Positions 6,380 to 14,906 of a DNA stretch of 18,121 nt are shown here, one piece after another; position 1 is the first letter of the stretch, and every line of letters begins with the position of its first letter. Origin of the DNA: Flavobacteriaceae bacterium (lineage in GTDB: Bacteria; Bacteroidota; Bacteroidia; Flavobacteriales; Flavobacteriaceae); assembly GCA_013214425.1 (NCBI GenBank), contig JABSPN010000019.1, positions 1 through 18,121 of the forward strand. Reading direction: 5' to 3'. The notes under the pieces are model-generated. The model ran no database searches and was not told the DNA's origin. It worked only from the letters and a program-made list of their open reading frames with translations. The translations under genes were made by a program, and so were the position numbers.

Positions 6380-8854
6380 ATGGCAAAGAATTTAGTGATC
6401 GTAGAGTCACCTGCTAAGGCTAAAACGATCGAGAAATTTCTCGGTAAAGATTTTAAAGTTGAATCTAGTTTTGGTCATATTGCAGATTTACCATCAAAGG
6501 AATTGGGAGTAGATGTTGAGGGGAGTTTTGAACCGAAGTATGTGGTTTCCAGTGACAAAAAAGCAATCGTTAAGAAGCTTAAAGATTTAGCGAAAAGTGC
6601 AGAGGTTGTGTGGTTAGCTTCCGATGAAGATCGAGAAGGAGAAGCAATTGCCTGGCACTTGGCTGAAACACTAAAATTAGATAAGAGTAAAATAAAGCGA
6701 ATTGTTTTCAATTCGATTACTAAAAGTGCGATCACAAAAGCGATAGAGAATCCAAGAACTATCGATTACAATTTAGTTAATGCTCAACAAGCGAGAAGAG
6801 TATTAGATAGATTGGTGGGATATGAATTGTCTCCTGTCTTATGGAGAAAGGTAAAGAGAGGGTTGTCGGCAGGAAGAGTGCAATCAGTATCTGTACGTCT
6901 GATAGTCGAAAGGGAAAGAGAGATCCAGGATTTTAAACCTGTTGCTAGTTATAAGGTTGCAGCTGAGTTTAAAACCTCAGGAGGGAAAAAATTCAAAGCT
7001 CGTTTACCAAAAGAGTTTGCTACAAAGGAAGAAGCCCAAAGGTTTTTAGAAAAGAATATTCAAGCAGAATTTTCTGTTGCCGATTTAACTCAAAAACCAG
7101 CAAAGAAATCTCCTACAGCTCCGTTTACAACTTCTACCTTACAACAAGAAGCATCAAGAAAATTATATTTCTCAGTTAGTAAAACCATGATGATTGCTCA
7201 AAGACTTTATGAGCAAGGATTGATTACTTATATGAGAACAGATAGTGTGAATCTTTCTAAAGAAGCTTTAGAGGCTGCAAAAGATGAGATTGAAAATTAC
7301 TACGGAAAAGAGTATGCGCAGACTAGAAATTATTCCAATAAGTCAAAAGGTGCTCAAGAGGCTCACGAAGCGATTAGACCAACTGATATGGCAAAACATG
7401 CAGTTGATTTAGATCGTGATCAATCTAGATTATACGAATTGATTTGGAAAAGAACCATAGCTTCTCAAATGAGTGATGCTCAGCTAGAGAAGACGAGTGT
7501 TAAGATTGCTGCTAATTCACATCAGGAGCAATTTGTTGCCAATGGAGAGATGATCAAGTTTGAAGGTTTCCTAAAAGTGTATTTAGAAGGAAATGACAAT
7601 GAAGAGGAAGAGCAAGAAGGGATGTTGCCTAAAATGGTTAAAGGTGATCTTTTAGACAAGATATCTATTAGTGCAACTCAAAGATTCACAAGGCCTCCTT
7701 ACCGATATACTGAAGCGTCCTTAGTTAAGAAGTTAGAAGATTTAGGGATTGGTAGACCCTCTACTTATGCGCCAACTATTTCAACTATTCAGAACAGAAA
7801 TTATGTTGAGAAAGGCCAGGTAGATGGAGAAAAGAGAGCTTATGCTCAATTAATGCTGAAGAATAATGAAGTGTCTGAAACGAAGTTAGAAGAAACAGTT
7901 GGTTCTGATAAAGGAAAATTAGTGCCTACAGATATTGGAATGATTGTAAATGATTTCCTTGTCAATAATTTTGAAAACATCCTTGATTATAACTTTACTG
8001 CCAAAGTGGAGCAAACATTTGACTTGATTGCTTCAGGAGGTGAAGACTGGAAGAAAATGATGCAGGATTTCTACAAAGATTTCCATCCTCATGTTCAGGA
8101 GGTTCAAGAGAATGCTGAGCGTGAAACAGGAGAGCGAATTTTAGGAGTACATCCTGAATCTGGTAAACAGGTTAGTGTTAGATTAGGAAGATATGGGGCG
8201 ATGGTTCAGATAGGAACTGTTGATGATGAAGAGAAGCCTCAATTTGCCAGTTTAACGGAAGATCAGCATATTGGCACAATTACATTTGAAGAGGCCTTAG
8301 ATCTGTTTAAATTGCCAAAAACTCTTGGAGAGTTCGAGGGTTCAGAAGTATCGGTTAATAATGGGCGTTTTGGTCCGTATGTAAAGTTTGGGAATAGTTT
8401 TGTCTCGCTTCCTAAGGGAGAGAATCCTATGAGTGTTGAATTGGATAGAGCTATTGAACTGATTAAAGAGAAGCAAAAAGCTGATGCGCCAATCTATAAT
8501 TATGAAGGGCACGAAGTAACCAAAGGCAAAGGAAGATTCGGTCCATTTATTAAATGGAATGGAATGTTTATTAATGTAAACAAGAAATATGACTTTGACA
8601 ACCTTAGTGATGCAGACATTGTTCAGTTGATTGAAGATAAAAAACAAAAAGAGATAGATAAGCTGGTTGTGAGTTGGGAAGAAGAAGGTATTCGTATAGA
8701 AAAGGCCAGATGGGGAAGACACAATATTATTAAAGGTAAGATAAAAGTTGAATTAGCTAAAACGGTAGATGTGTCTAAAATCACTTTAGATAAGGCGAAG
8801 GAATTAATAGAAGCAAAATCTCCAAAGAAAAAAACAAAAGCAAAGAAAAAATAA
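6380..8854 (+). CDS. topA: DNA topoisomerase I (type IA)
   Basis: 824 residues from the ATG at 6380, giving MAKNLVIVESPAKAKTIEKF, the conserved family start; an in-frame TTG 36 nt earlier falls inside the promoter. It relaxes negative supercoils by single-strand passage. The Toprim domain has Glu9 and the acidic triad Asp82, Asp84 and Glu86 in SDEDREGE. The catalytic tyrosine is Tyr284 in LITYMRTDS. From about residue 589 there are four Topo_C repeats (starting near 589, 649, 706 and 767) with GRYGAMVQIG, GRFGPYVKFG, GRFGPFIKW and ARWGRHNIIK cores. They take the place of the zinc-ribbon domains of E. coli TopA. The protein has no cysteine at all. It ends in a lysine-rich tail (KSPKKKTKAKKK). 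The next gene begins 3 nt after the stop. Confidence 0.97.
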   Translation: MAKNLVIVESPAKAKTIEKFLGKDFKVESSFGHIADLPSKELGVDVEGSFEPKYVVSSDKKAIVKKLKDLAKSAEVVWLASDEDREGEAIAWHLAETLKLDKSKIKRIVFNSITKSAITKAIENPRTIDYNLVNAQQARRVLDRLVGYELSPVLWRKVKRGLSAGRVQSVSVRLIVEREREIQDFKPVASYKVAAEFKTSGGKKFKARLPKEFATKEEAQRFLEKNIQAEFSVADLTQKPAKKSPTAPFTTSTLQQEASRKLYFSVSKTMMIAQRLYEQGLITYMRTDSVNLSKEALEAAKDEIENYYGKEYAQTRNYSNKSKGAQEAHEAIRPTDMAKHAVDLDRDQSRLYELIWKRTIASQMSDAQLEKTSVKIAANSHQEQFVANGEMIKFEGFLKVYLEGNDNEEEEQEGMLPKMVKGDLLDKISISATQRFTRPPYRYTEASLVKKLEDLGIGRPSTYAPTISTIQNRNYVEKGQVDGEKRAYAQLMLKNNEVSETKLEETVGSDKGKLVPTDIGMIVNDFLVNNFENILDYNFTAKVEQTFDLIASGGEDWKKMMQDFYKDFHPHVQEVQENAERETGERILGVHPESGKQVSVRLGRYGAMVQIGTVDDEEKPQFASLTEDQHIGTITFEEALDLFKLPKTLGEFEGSEVSVNNGRFGPYVKFGNSFVSLPKGENPMSVELDRAIELIKEKQKADAPIYNYEGHEVTKGKGRFGPFIKWNGMFINVNKKYDFDNLSDADIVQLIEDKKQKEIDKLVVSWEEEGIRIEKARWGRHNIIKGKIKVELAKTVDVSKITLDKAKELIEAKSPKKKTKAKKK

Positions 8855-8857
8855 AGC

Positions 8858-10027
8858 ATGTTAAATGAATCTTATTTCTCTCCAGTAGCAGATACCGTAT
8901 TAGCTCATAATGCACTGCTCTCCAAACAAGCTTTGGGAAACCAAATAAAAGTTCATTCGATTAAAGAAGGATTTCCTGAAGTAGATGAAGAAGTAAGAAT
9001 TGTAATATTCGGAGTAAAAGAAAACAGAAACGATATTGATTATCAAAATGAAGATTTATCGTTTTCCGAAATAAGAACCTCTCTTTATAGTTTATATCCG
9101 GGAAGTTGGTCGTCCAATATTGTTTATCTTGGAGATATTCAATGTGGGAATGAAGTTTCAGACACCTATTATGCTATTAAGGATGTAGTCTCAGGATTGA
9201 TTTCCAACAACATGATTCCCATAATAATTGGAGGGAGTCAGGATTTAACCTATCCTGTTTATAGGGCTTATGATGAGGTGATCCCTATGGTTAACATTCT
9301 AAGCATTGACAGAAGTTTTGATTTTGGAAATGTGAATTCAGAAATAACTAACAAATCCTATTTGTCTAAAATTGTTATTGAAGAACCGAATAACCTATTT
9401 AACTACGTTAATCTTGGATACCAGACCTATTTTAATTCTCAAGAAGAAATAGATCTTATTGATAAGCTTTATTTTGATGCCATAAGGCTTGGGGAGATTG
9501 CTTCTGATTTGAGGGGGGCTGAACCTTATTTGCGCGACGCCAATATTGTTAGCTTAGATTTAAGCGCAATTAAATCACAGGACCTGGGGATTGATAAGCA
9601 TAGTACGCCAAATGGCTTCTCAAGTGTTGATGCCTGTTCACTTGCCCGTTATGCAGGTTTGAGTAATAATGTGTCTACTTTTGGGGTGTTTGAATATTCG
9701 AATATTAAAAAGTCTAAAACGACAGGGATGTTAATCGCTCAAATCATCTGGTATTTTATAGAAGGGGTTAATTATCGTGTTAAAGATTTTCCAGATGAAA
9801 AAATTCCACATCAGAAGTTTATTGTTCTGGTGGATGATCAGGAAATAATATTCTATAAAAGTTTAAAAACTAACCGTTGGTGGGTTCAATTGCCCAATTC
9901 TGCTTCAGATAATAATAAAATAGAAAAACTGACGTTATTATCTTGCAAGGAGGCAGATTATAAGATGGCTTGTAACCAAGAAATCCCTGAGAATTATTTC
10001 AAAGCACTTCAAAAAGCCTTGATTTAG
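8858..10027 (+). CDS. Arginase/formimidoylglutamase-fold protein with degenerate metal site
   Basis: 389 residues with the layout of the ureohydrolase (arginase, agmatinase, formimidoylglutamase) family, but key metal ligands are changed. The motif normally GGDHS is GGSQD at 125-129, with Gln128 for His. The DxHxD motif is DRSFD at 151-155, with Asp151 and Asp155 kept and Ser153 for His. The SxDxD motif is SLDLS at 232-236, with Asp234 kept and Ser236 for Asp. Three of the six Mn ligands are therefore missing, so the usual hydrolase reaction is unlikely (inference). The C-terminal 110 residues go beyond the usual fold. It starts 3 nt after topA and is followed by gldK. A role with the gliding/T9SS genes is possible but not shown. 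Automatic annotation would probably call it formimidoylglutamase; I would not. Confidence 0.8.
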   Translation: MLNESYFSPVADTVLAHNALLSKQALGNQIKVHSIKEGFPEVDEEVRIVIFGVKENRNDIDYQNEDLSFSEIRTSLYSLYPGSWSSNIVYLGDIQCGNEVSDTYYAIKDVVSGLISNNMIPIIIGGSQDLTYPVYRAYDEVIPMVNILSIDRSFDFGNVNSEITNKSYLSKIVIEEPNNLFNYVNLGYQTYFNSQEEIDLIDKLYFDAIRLGEIASDLRGAEPYLRDANIVSLDLSAIKSQDLGIDKHSTPNGFSSVDACSLARYAGLSNNVSTFGVFEYSNIKKSKTTGMLIAQIIWYFIEGVNYRVKDFPDEKIPHQKFIVLVDDQEIIFYKSLKTNRWWVQLPNSASDNNKIEKLTLLSCKEADYKMACNQEIPENYFKALQKALI

Positions 10028-10119
10028 CGGGATTTTGAGGATTCTATCGATGAATTGCAAAAAAACCAGACGAAATACAAATTTGTTTAAGTGTTTTTTA
10101 AAGTTTTTTTAGGGAAAAA

Positions 10120-10150
10120 TTGTTTTTTTCGAAATATATAGATATGTTTA
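10120..10150 (+). promoter_or_regulatory. Probable gldK promoter
   Basis: TTG (10120-10122), a 20-nt spacer and TATGTTTA (10143-10150) match the Bacteroidetes consensus except for the last base. The leader to the gldK ATG would be about 38 nt. The 165-nt gap before gldK otherwise holds T-rich runs and a 10-bp palindrome ACAAATTTGT (10077-10086), with no clear terminator. Confidence 0.45.
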
Positions 10151-10192
10151 CGGCCTTAAAGCATTTAAAATATTTTTAAATATCGAGTTTCT

Positions 10193-11575
10193 ATGAAGAA
10201 GTTTGTTTTATTAGCATTAGTTGCAGTTGTACTTTATAGTTGTGGGAAAAAAGGAAATGATAGAGGAGAGCTTGTTGGTGTTAAAGGTAAAAAATGGCAT
10301 CCTGAAAAGCCATATGGTATGACTAGAGTTCCCGGTGGAGCTTTTATCATGGGTAAATCAGATGATGATAGACCTGCACTACAAGATGCACCTACTAAGA
10401 CTGTTACTGTTCGTTCATTTTATATGGATGAAACAGAAATCACAAACAGTGAGTACAGGCAATTTGTATTTTGGGTACGTGACTCGATTATTAGAACGCG
10501 TTTAGCAATTTTAGCAGATGAATTAGGTGAAACTGATCCAACTGCTGAAGGGACTATTGCCGAATTTGCATTTAAAGACGCAGATACTACTGAGATATCT
10601 GTTTGGGATCAATACATGTATGATAACTATTATAGTTTAATGGATGGTTATGAAGGAAGAAAGTTAAACAAAGATGTAGATCTTGTTTTAGATACTAATG
10701 AATTCCCTGATGAGTACTATGCTGAGGTAATGGATACTATGTATCTTCCTATTGAAGAATCATATAATGGACAAAGAACTTGGGATGTTTCTAAGTTTGT
10801 GTTCAGATACAAGTGGTTAGATATTGAAGCAGCAGCATATGCTAAAAATAAAGGAAAGAGAAGAAGAGATTTTATTCAAACTGATACAGTAGCGGTATAT
10901 CCAGATACTACTGTATGGATTAGAGATTTTGCTTATTCGTATAATGAACCAATGCATAACGATTACTTCTGGCATGAGGCTTATGGGCCATACCCAGTCG
11001 TTGGAGTTAGTTGGCAACAAGCTAAAGCTTTCTGTGAGTGGAGATGGTTATACAAAAACGGATACCAAAAATCTAAAAAGAGACAAAACGTAAATAGATT
11101 CAGATTGCCTACAGAAGCAGAATGGGAGTATGCAGCAAGAGGTGGGTTGTCATCAGGAGCATTCCCTTGGGGAGGACCTTATGCTAAAAACGATAGAGGT
11201 TGTTTTATGGCAAACTTCAAGCCATTAAGAGGTGATTATGCAGCAGATCAAGCCCTTTATACTGTTGAAGCCGATGCTTTTGAGCCAAATGATTATAATC
11301 TTTATAACATGGCAGGAAACGTATCTGAATGGACAGAATCATCGTATGACCCAGGTTCATACGAGTACATGTCAACCATGAACCCAAATGTTAACGATAA
11401 AACCAATAAGCGTAGAGTAACTCGTGGAGGATCTTGGAAAGATGTTGCATACTTTTTACAAGTAAGTACCCGAGACTACGAGTATGCAGATTCTGCAAGA
11501 AGTTACATTGGATTTAGAACTGTTCAGGATTACTTAGGTACTGAAGTTACAAAAAATCAATACGGTAAGAGATAA
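10193..11575 (+). CDS. gldK: Gliding motility / type IX secretion lipoprotein GldK
   Basis: 460 residues. The signal peptide MKKFVLLALVAVVLYSC has lipobox LYSC, with lipidation at Cys17, so it is an outer-membrane lipoprotein facing the periplasm. From about residue 42 to the end it has the FGE-sulfatase (formylglycine-generating-enzyme-like) fold, with MTRVPGGAFIMG, the WEYAARGG region near 310, AGNVSEWTES, RVTRGGSW and YIGFR. No cysteine occurs after Cys337, so the C-terminal cysteines used by true FGE enzymes are absent. As known for the family, it is structural, forming the periplasmic ring with GldN that couples to the GldLM motor. The insertion at about residues 95-230 is typical of GldK. 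It is first in gldKLMN. A hairpin begins at its stop codon. Confidence 0.96.
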   Translation: MKKFVLLALVAVVLYSCGKKGNDRGELVGVKGKKWHPEKPYGMTRVPGGAFIMGKSDDDRPALQDAPTKTVTVRSFYMDETEITNSEYRQFVFWVRDSIIRTRLAILADELGETDPTAEGTIAEFAFKDADTTEISVWDQYMYDNYYSLMDGYEGRKLNKDVDLVLDTNEFPDEYYAEVMDTMYLPIEESYNGQRTWDVSKFVFRYKWLDIEAAAYAKNKGKRRRDFIQTDTVAVYPDTTVWIRDFAYSYNEPMHNDYFWHEAYGPYPVVGVSWQQAKAFCEWRWLYKNGYQKSKKRQNVNRFRLPTEAEWEYAARGGLSSGAFPWGGPYAKNDRGCFMANFKPLRGDYAADQALYTVEADAFEPNDYNLYNMAGNVSEWTESSYDPGSYEYMSTMNPNVNDKTNKRRVTRGGSWKDVAYFLQVSTRDYEYADSARSYIGFRTVQDYLGTEVTKNQYGKR

Positions 11576-11593
11576 CCCAAAGATACTGGGTTA
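11573..11593 (+). other. Hairpin containing the gldK stop codon
   Basis: TAACCCA (11573-11579) pairs with TGGGTTA (11587-11593) around a 7-nt loop. The first three stem bases are the gldK TAA. T-rich sequence follows (CTTTTCTCG, then TTTTTA from 11604), but not directly after the stem, so it is a poor intrinsic terminator. It could act as an attenuator, a processing site or a 3'-end stabiliser between gldK and gldL. Confidence 0.45.
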
Positions 11594-11671
11594 CTTTTCT
11601 CGTGTTTTTATCGTATAGAAAAAACCAACTATTTAGAATATTAATTATAACTTAACTAAAACTATTTTATT

Positions 11672-12310
11672 ATGGCACAATCAAGAGGATTTAAGAAGTT
11701 TATGGCAATGGCTTACGGTATCGGAGCTGCAATCGTAATCTTAGGAGCACTTTTCAAATTAATGCACTGGCCTTTCGCATCATTAATGCTTATCGTTGGA
11801 TTAGGTACTGAGGCATTTATTTTCTTTTTATCAGCATTCGAACCAGTACACGAAGATTTAGATTGGACTTTAGTTTACCCTGAATTATCTGGAGGTCAAT
11901 CATCAGGTAAAAAAGGTAAAGAAGCTAACCCAGCTGAAGCTCAAAGTCTACTATCTCAAAAATTAGATGACATGTTAAAAGAAGCTAAATTAGACGCAAG
12001 TTTAATGTCTAGCTTAAGCACAAGCATCCAAAACTTTAAAGGAGCTGCTGACAACATTCAGCCTGCTGTTGATTCAATAGCTGCAACTAAGAAATATAGT
12101 GAGCAATTATCGTTAGCTGCTGGACAGATGGAATCATTGAACTCTTTGTACAAAGTTCAAATGGAGTCTGCAACTCGTCAAGCTGAAGTAAACAAAGCTG
12201 TTGTAGAGAACGCAGAGCAACTACAAACGCAAATGGCTTCTTTAGCTTCTAACTTATCTTCATTAAATGGAGTTTATGGTGGAATGTTATCAGCTATGTC
12301 TACTAAATAA
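11672..12310 (+). CDS. gldL: Gliding motility / T9SS motor stator subunit GldL
   Basis: 212 residues. Two transmembrane helices at about 11-29 and 35-55 are separated by a short KLMHWP turn, and a long cytoplasmic helical tail follows. Glu47 (GLGTEAFIFF) lies in the second helix and probably corresponds to the membrane glutamate reported as essential in F. johnsoniae GldL. Lys29 and His32 sit at the helix turn. The tail, after about residue 95, is rich in Leu/Ser/Ala heptad-like repeats, consistent with coiled coil. GldL forms a 5:2 type complex with GldM that uses the proton motive force to power secretion and gliding. It starts 96 nt after gldK, with the hairpin between; no convincing TAnnTTTG promoter is visible in that gap. 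Confidence 0.96.
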   Translation: MAQSRGFKKFMAMAYGIGAAIVILGALFKLMHWPFASLMLIVGLGTEAFIFFLSAFEPVHEDLDWTLVYPELSGGQSSGKKGKEANPAEAQSLLSQKLDDMLKEAKLDASLMSSLSTSIQNFKGAADNIQPAVDSIAATKKYSEQLSLAAGQMESLNSLYKVQMESATRQAEVNKAVVENAEQLQTQMASLASNLSSLNGVYGGMLSAMSTK

Positions 12311-12368
12311 TAGTTATTTTAAACTATAGTATCAAACGAATATTAATTTTAAAAAAAACTATTAAATT

Positions 12369-13925
12369 ATGGCTAGTGGAAAACTATCTCCAAGGCAGAA
12401 GATGATTAACCTGATGTATTTAGTACTAATTGCGATGTTAGCACTAAACATGTCAAAAGAGGTTTTGACTGCTTTTGGAATCATGAACGATAAATTAGAG
12501 AACAATAATTCGGCTGCAATTGCACTTAATGATGGCGTAATGTCTAATCTTCAGAAGAAAGCCGATGAACAACCAGATCAATTTAGAACAATTTTATCTA
12601 GAGCTGAAAACATGACTGCTACCTCTAAGAAATTATATGATTTCTTAGATGTTACAAAGGCAGATTTGTTAAAGAAATATAAGAAAGATGAAAATGGTAA
12701 ACTTCCTTATGAAATAATGGATAAGGGGGATAAAATTGATGAAACTTGGTTTCAAGGTGATAAAATTACTCCTGTAGGAAAGAAATTTGTTAATGCTGTT
12801 GATAAATACAGAACTGACATGTTAGCTCATTTAGGAGAAGATAATAAAAGAATTGCAGAAGAAATTAAATCCTTCTTTAATACAGATAAAGTTAAAGCGA
12901 AGGATGGGGCTAACAAAACATGGTTAGATTATAATTTTAAGGGATTCCCTATTATTGCATCCATTGCAAAAATGAGTTCAATGCAAGCAGATATTAAATC
13001 TATTGAAAATAAAATTTTGTCTAGTTTACTTTCTGGTCAACAAGATATCATGTTATCGTTCAATAATTATGAAGCCTTAGTAATTCCTGAAAAACCTGCT
13101 TTCTTCAATGGAGAAAAATTTAAAGGTAAAATGATTCTTGCAAGAACAGATGAATCTACAAAACCCAATAAAGTAATACTTAATGGTGAAGAATTAAGCC
13201 CTGAAACTTTTAAAAGAGGAGGAGTGGTTTTAGAATTCCCAGCAGGAAGTGTAGGAGAGCAAAAATTAGAAGGAGAATTCGTTTTCCTTGAAAATGGAAA
13301 AGAAATTGAGGTGCCTATAAAAAGTAGCTACGCTGTTATTCCAAAACCAAACTCTGCAACTATTGCTGCCGATAAAATGAATGTTGTTTACCGTGGTGTA
13401 GACAACCCAATGACAATTTCTTTTGCGGGTGTTTCAGATAACAAAGTTAATGCAACTGCACCTGGTTTAAAAAGAACAGGAAACGGTAAATATTCAATGA
13501 AACCTCAAAAAGGAAGAACTGTAACAATTAAAGTTACGGGTACTTTAAATGATGGAACTAAAGTTTCTGATGGAGCAGAGTTCAGAATTAAAGGATTACC
13601 AAAGCCTGTAGGAAAAGCTAGAGGTCAAGACGGATATACTAAAATGTCTAAGTCAGGAGTTCAAAAAGCTACAGTATCTGCTAGTTTTGGAGATGACTTC
13701 GATTTCAACTTACCATTAAAAGTTAAGTCTTTCAAATTTAAAGTTCCAGGACAACCAACAATTGAGTGTTCAGGGACTAAATTAAACTCAAGAGCTAAAT
13801 CTGCTTTAGGAAGAGCTAAGAGAGGATCTACTGTAACGATCTTCGATATCAAGTGTTCTGCTCCTTCAGCGCCTGGTGTAACTGTTAAAGAACCATCGCC
13901 AGTTACTATTGAGATAACAAGCTAA
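12369..13925 (+). CDS. gldM: Gliding motility / T9SS motor subunit GldM
   Basis: 518 residues, the usual size. The N-terminus MASGKLSPRQKMINLMYLVLIAMLALNMSKEVL holds the single transmembrane helix (about 13-31) that inserts into the GldL ring. The remainder is periplasmic. It is a mainly helical first domain up to about residue 220, then beta-rich domains with PEKPAFFNGEKFKG, VIPKPNSATIAADKMNVVYRGVDNPM and the C-terminal part that reaches the GldK/GldN ring. Two cysteines (IECSGTKL and FDIKCSAP) lie in the last domain and could form a disulphide; that is inference. It lies 58 nt after gldL and 25 nt before gldN. A weak 6-bp hairpin follows the gldL stop. Confidence 0.96.
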   Translation: MASGKLSPRQKMINLMYLVLIAMLALNMSKEVLTAFGIMNDKLENNNSAAIALNDGVMSNLQKKADEQPDQFRTILSRAENMTATSKKLYDFLDVTKADLLKKYKKDENGKLPYEIMDKGDKIDETWFQGDKITPVGKKFVNAVDKYRTDMLAHLGEDNKRIAEEIKSFFNTDKVKAKDGANKTWLDYNFKGFPIIASIAKMSSMQADIKSIENKILSSLLSGQQDIMLSFNNYEALVIPEKPAFFNGEKFKGKMILARTDESTKPNKVILNGEELSPETFKRGGVVLEFPAGSVGEQKLEGEFVFLENGKEIEVPIKSSYAVIPKPNSATIAADKMNVVYRGVDNPMTISFAGVSDNKVNATAPGLKRTGNGKYSMKPQKGRTVTIKVTGTLNDGTKVSDGAEFRIKGLPKPVGKARGQDGYTKMSKSGVQKATVSASFGDDFDFNLPLKVKSFKFKVPGQPTIECSGTKLNSRAKSALGRAKRGSTVTIFDIKCSAPSAPGVTVKEPSPVTIEITS

Positions 13926-13950
13926 TTGTAGATTAGAAAAATAGATAAAC

Positions 13951-14838
13951 ATGAATTGGAGAAATTTTTTATTAATAGGTTTGTTTTTGATCACTTCAAA
14001 TTCGTTTTCACAAATCAATCTTTTGAACGCCAAAGATCCAGATGAGATCGGTGTAAAAACTCAAGAACAAATTGATGCCGATAATGATCACCCATTAGAA
14101 TATGGTTACGTCGATACAAGAGACGTATTATGGGCAAAAATGACATGGGAAAGAATCGTTCTTGATGAAAGAGTAAATTTCCCACTTTACTACCCAATTG
14201 ATACTTCATTTGTTGGGCAGGAAAGAAGATCGCTTTATGATGTGATCATGAAGTCACTTAAAAAAGGTGATATCGAAAAAGTATATGCAGATTCTTACTT
14301 TACTGAAGAGAGAACTTTAGAAGATTTAGAGGCGTCTCTTAAGAAAGTAGATACATTAGACGCAGGTTACGAGCAATTAAATGCTGGTGAAGAATTATCA
14401 GACGAGTATATCGAAACTCGTATTTTAAATGCTGCTGATGTTGCTGAATTTAGAATAAAAGGATACTGGTACTTCGATAAAAGACAAGGAGAGTTAAAAT
14501 ACAGGCTTATTGCATTATGTCCTGTTGCTCCTGATGTTAACTTTATCGATTCAGAAACGCCTGACTTAGTTGAATTATTTTGGATTTTCTATCCAGATGT
14601 AAGAGAAGTTTTAAACTCTTGGAAATCGTTTAACAATAAGAACAGTGCCAACCCAATATCCTTTGATCATCTCCTCAATTCCAGAAGGTTTAGTGGAGTC
14701 ATTTACAAGGAAGAAAATGTCTATCAAGATAGATTAGTTAATGAATACATTAACGAAAATGCATTAATGCAATTATTAGAATCAGATCGAATCAGAGAGA
14801 AAATCAGAGATTTCGAGATGGATCAATGGAACTATTAA
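13951..14838 (+). CDS. gldN: Gliding motility / T9SS ring protein GldN
   Basis: 295 residues. A Sec signal peptide (MNWRNFLLIGLFLITSNSFS, cleavage probably near residue 20) gives a periplasmic protein. The mature part contains family landmarks: YGYVDTRDVLWAKMTWERIVLDERVNFPLYYP near residue 50, the FRIKGYWYFDKRQGELKYRLIALCPVAP block, and LVELFWIFYPDVREVL. GldN binds GldK in the ring under the outer membrane. Only one copy is present here; F. johnsoniae has a second paralogue, gldO, which is absent from this window. It is the last gene of gldKLMN and a strong terminator begins 31 nt after its stop. Confidence 0.95.
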   Translation: MNWRNFLLIGLFLITSNSFSQINLLNAKDPDEIGVKTQEQIDADNDHPLEYGYVDTRDVLWAKMTWERIVLDERVNFPLYYPIDTSFVGQERRSLYDVIMKSLKKGDIEKVYADSYFTEERTLEDLEASLKKVDTLDAGYEQLNAGEELSDEYIETRILNAADVAEFRIKGYWYFDKRQGELKYRLIALCPVAPDVNFIDSETPDLVELFWIFYPDVREVLNSWKSFNNKNSANPISFDHLLNSRRFSGVIYKEENVYQDRLVNEYINENALMQLLESDRIREKIRDFEMDQWNY

Positions 14839-14868
14839 AAAATAAATTTCTCCAATTTATATAGTATA

Positions 14869-14900
14869 AAACTCTCGCTTCTTGCGAGAGTTTTTATTTT
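14869..14900 (+). terminator. Intrinsic terminator of the gldKLMN block
   Basis: AAACTCTCGC / GCGAGAGTTT form a 10-bp stem (14869-14878 and 14884-14893) around a TTCTT loop. The distal arm runs into TTTTATTTT. This is the strongest terminator in the window. It sits immediately before the FAD oxidoreductase start. Confidence 0.92.
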
Positions 14901-14902
14901 TG
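14895..14902 (+). promoter_or_regulatory. Possible -7 box overlapping the terminator tail
   Basis: TATTTTTG matches TAnnTTTG exactly and ends 4 nt before the ATG at 14907, so transcripts would be leaderless. No TTG is found at the -33 spacing and the bases also serve the terminator's T-run, so support is weak. Confidence 0.2.
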
Positions 14903-14906
14903 AAGT

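Noticed and set aside
8342..8859. Two long minus-strand frames inside topA
   Set aside because: They are antisense shadows of the topA C-terminal repeats and have no promoter or recognisable domain.
10077..10086. Palindrome ACAAATTTGT after the arginase-fold gene as terminator or operator
   Set aside because: It is AT-only except at its ends, short, and has no U-run placed directly after it; expected by chance in this base composition.
12311..12368. 6-bp hairpin ATAGTT/AACTAT after gldL
   Set aside because: It is short and AT-rich, and gldL-gldM are expected to be co-transcribed; not distinguishable from chance.
10193..14838. gldKLMN as a novel secretion system
   Set aside because: All four proteins match the known type IX secretion/gliding components in the standard order; interesting but well described.
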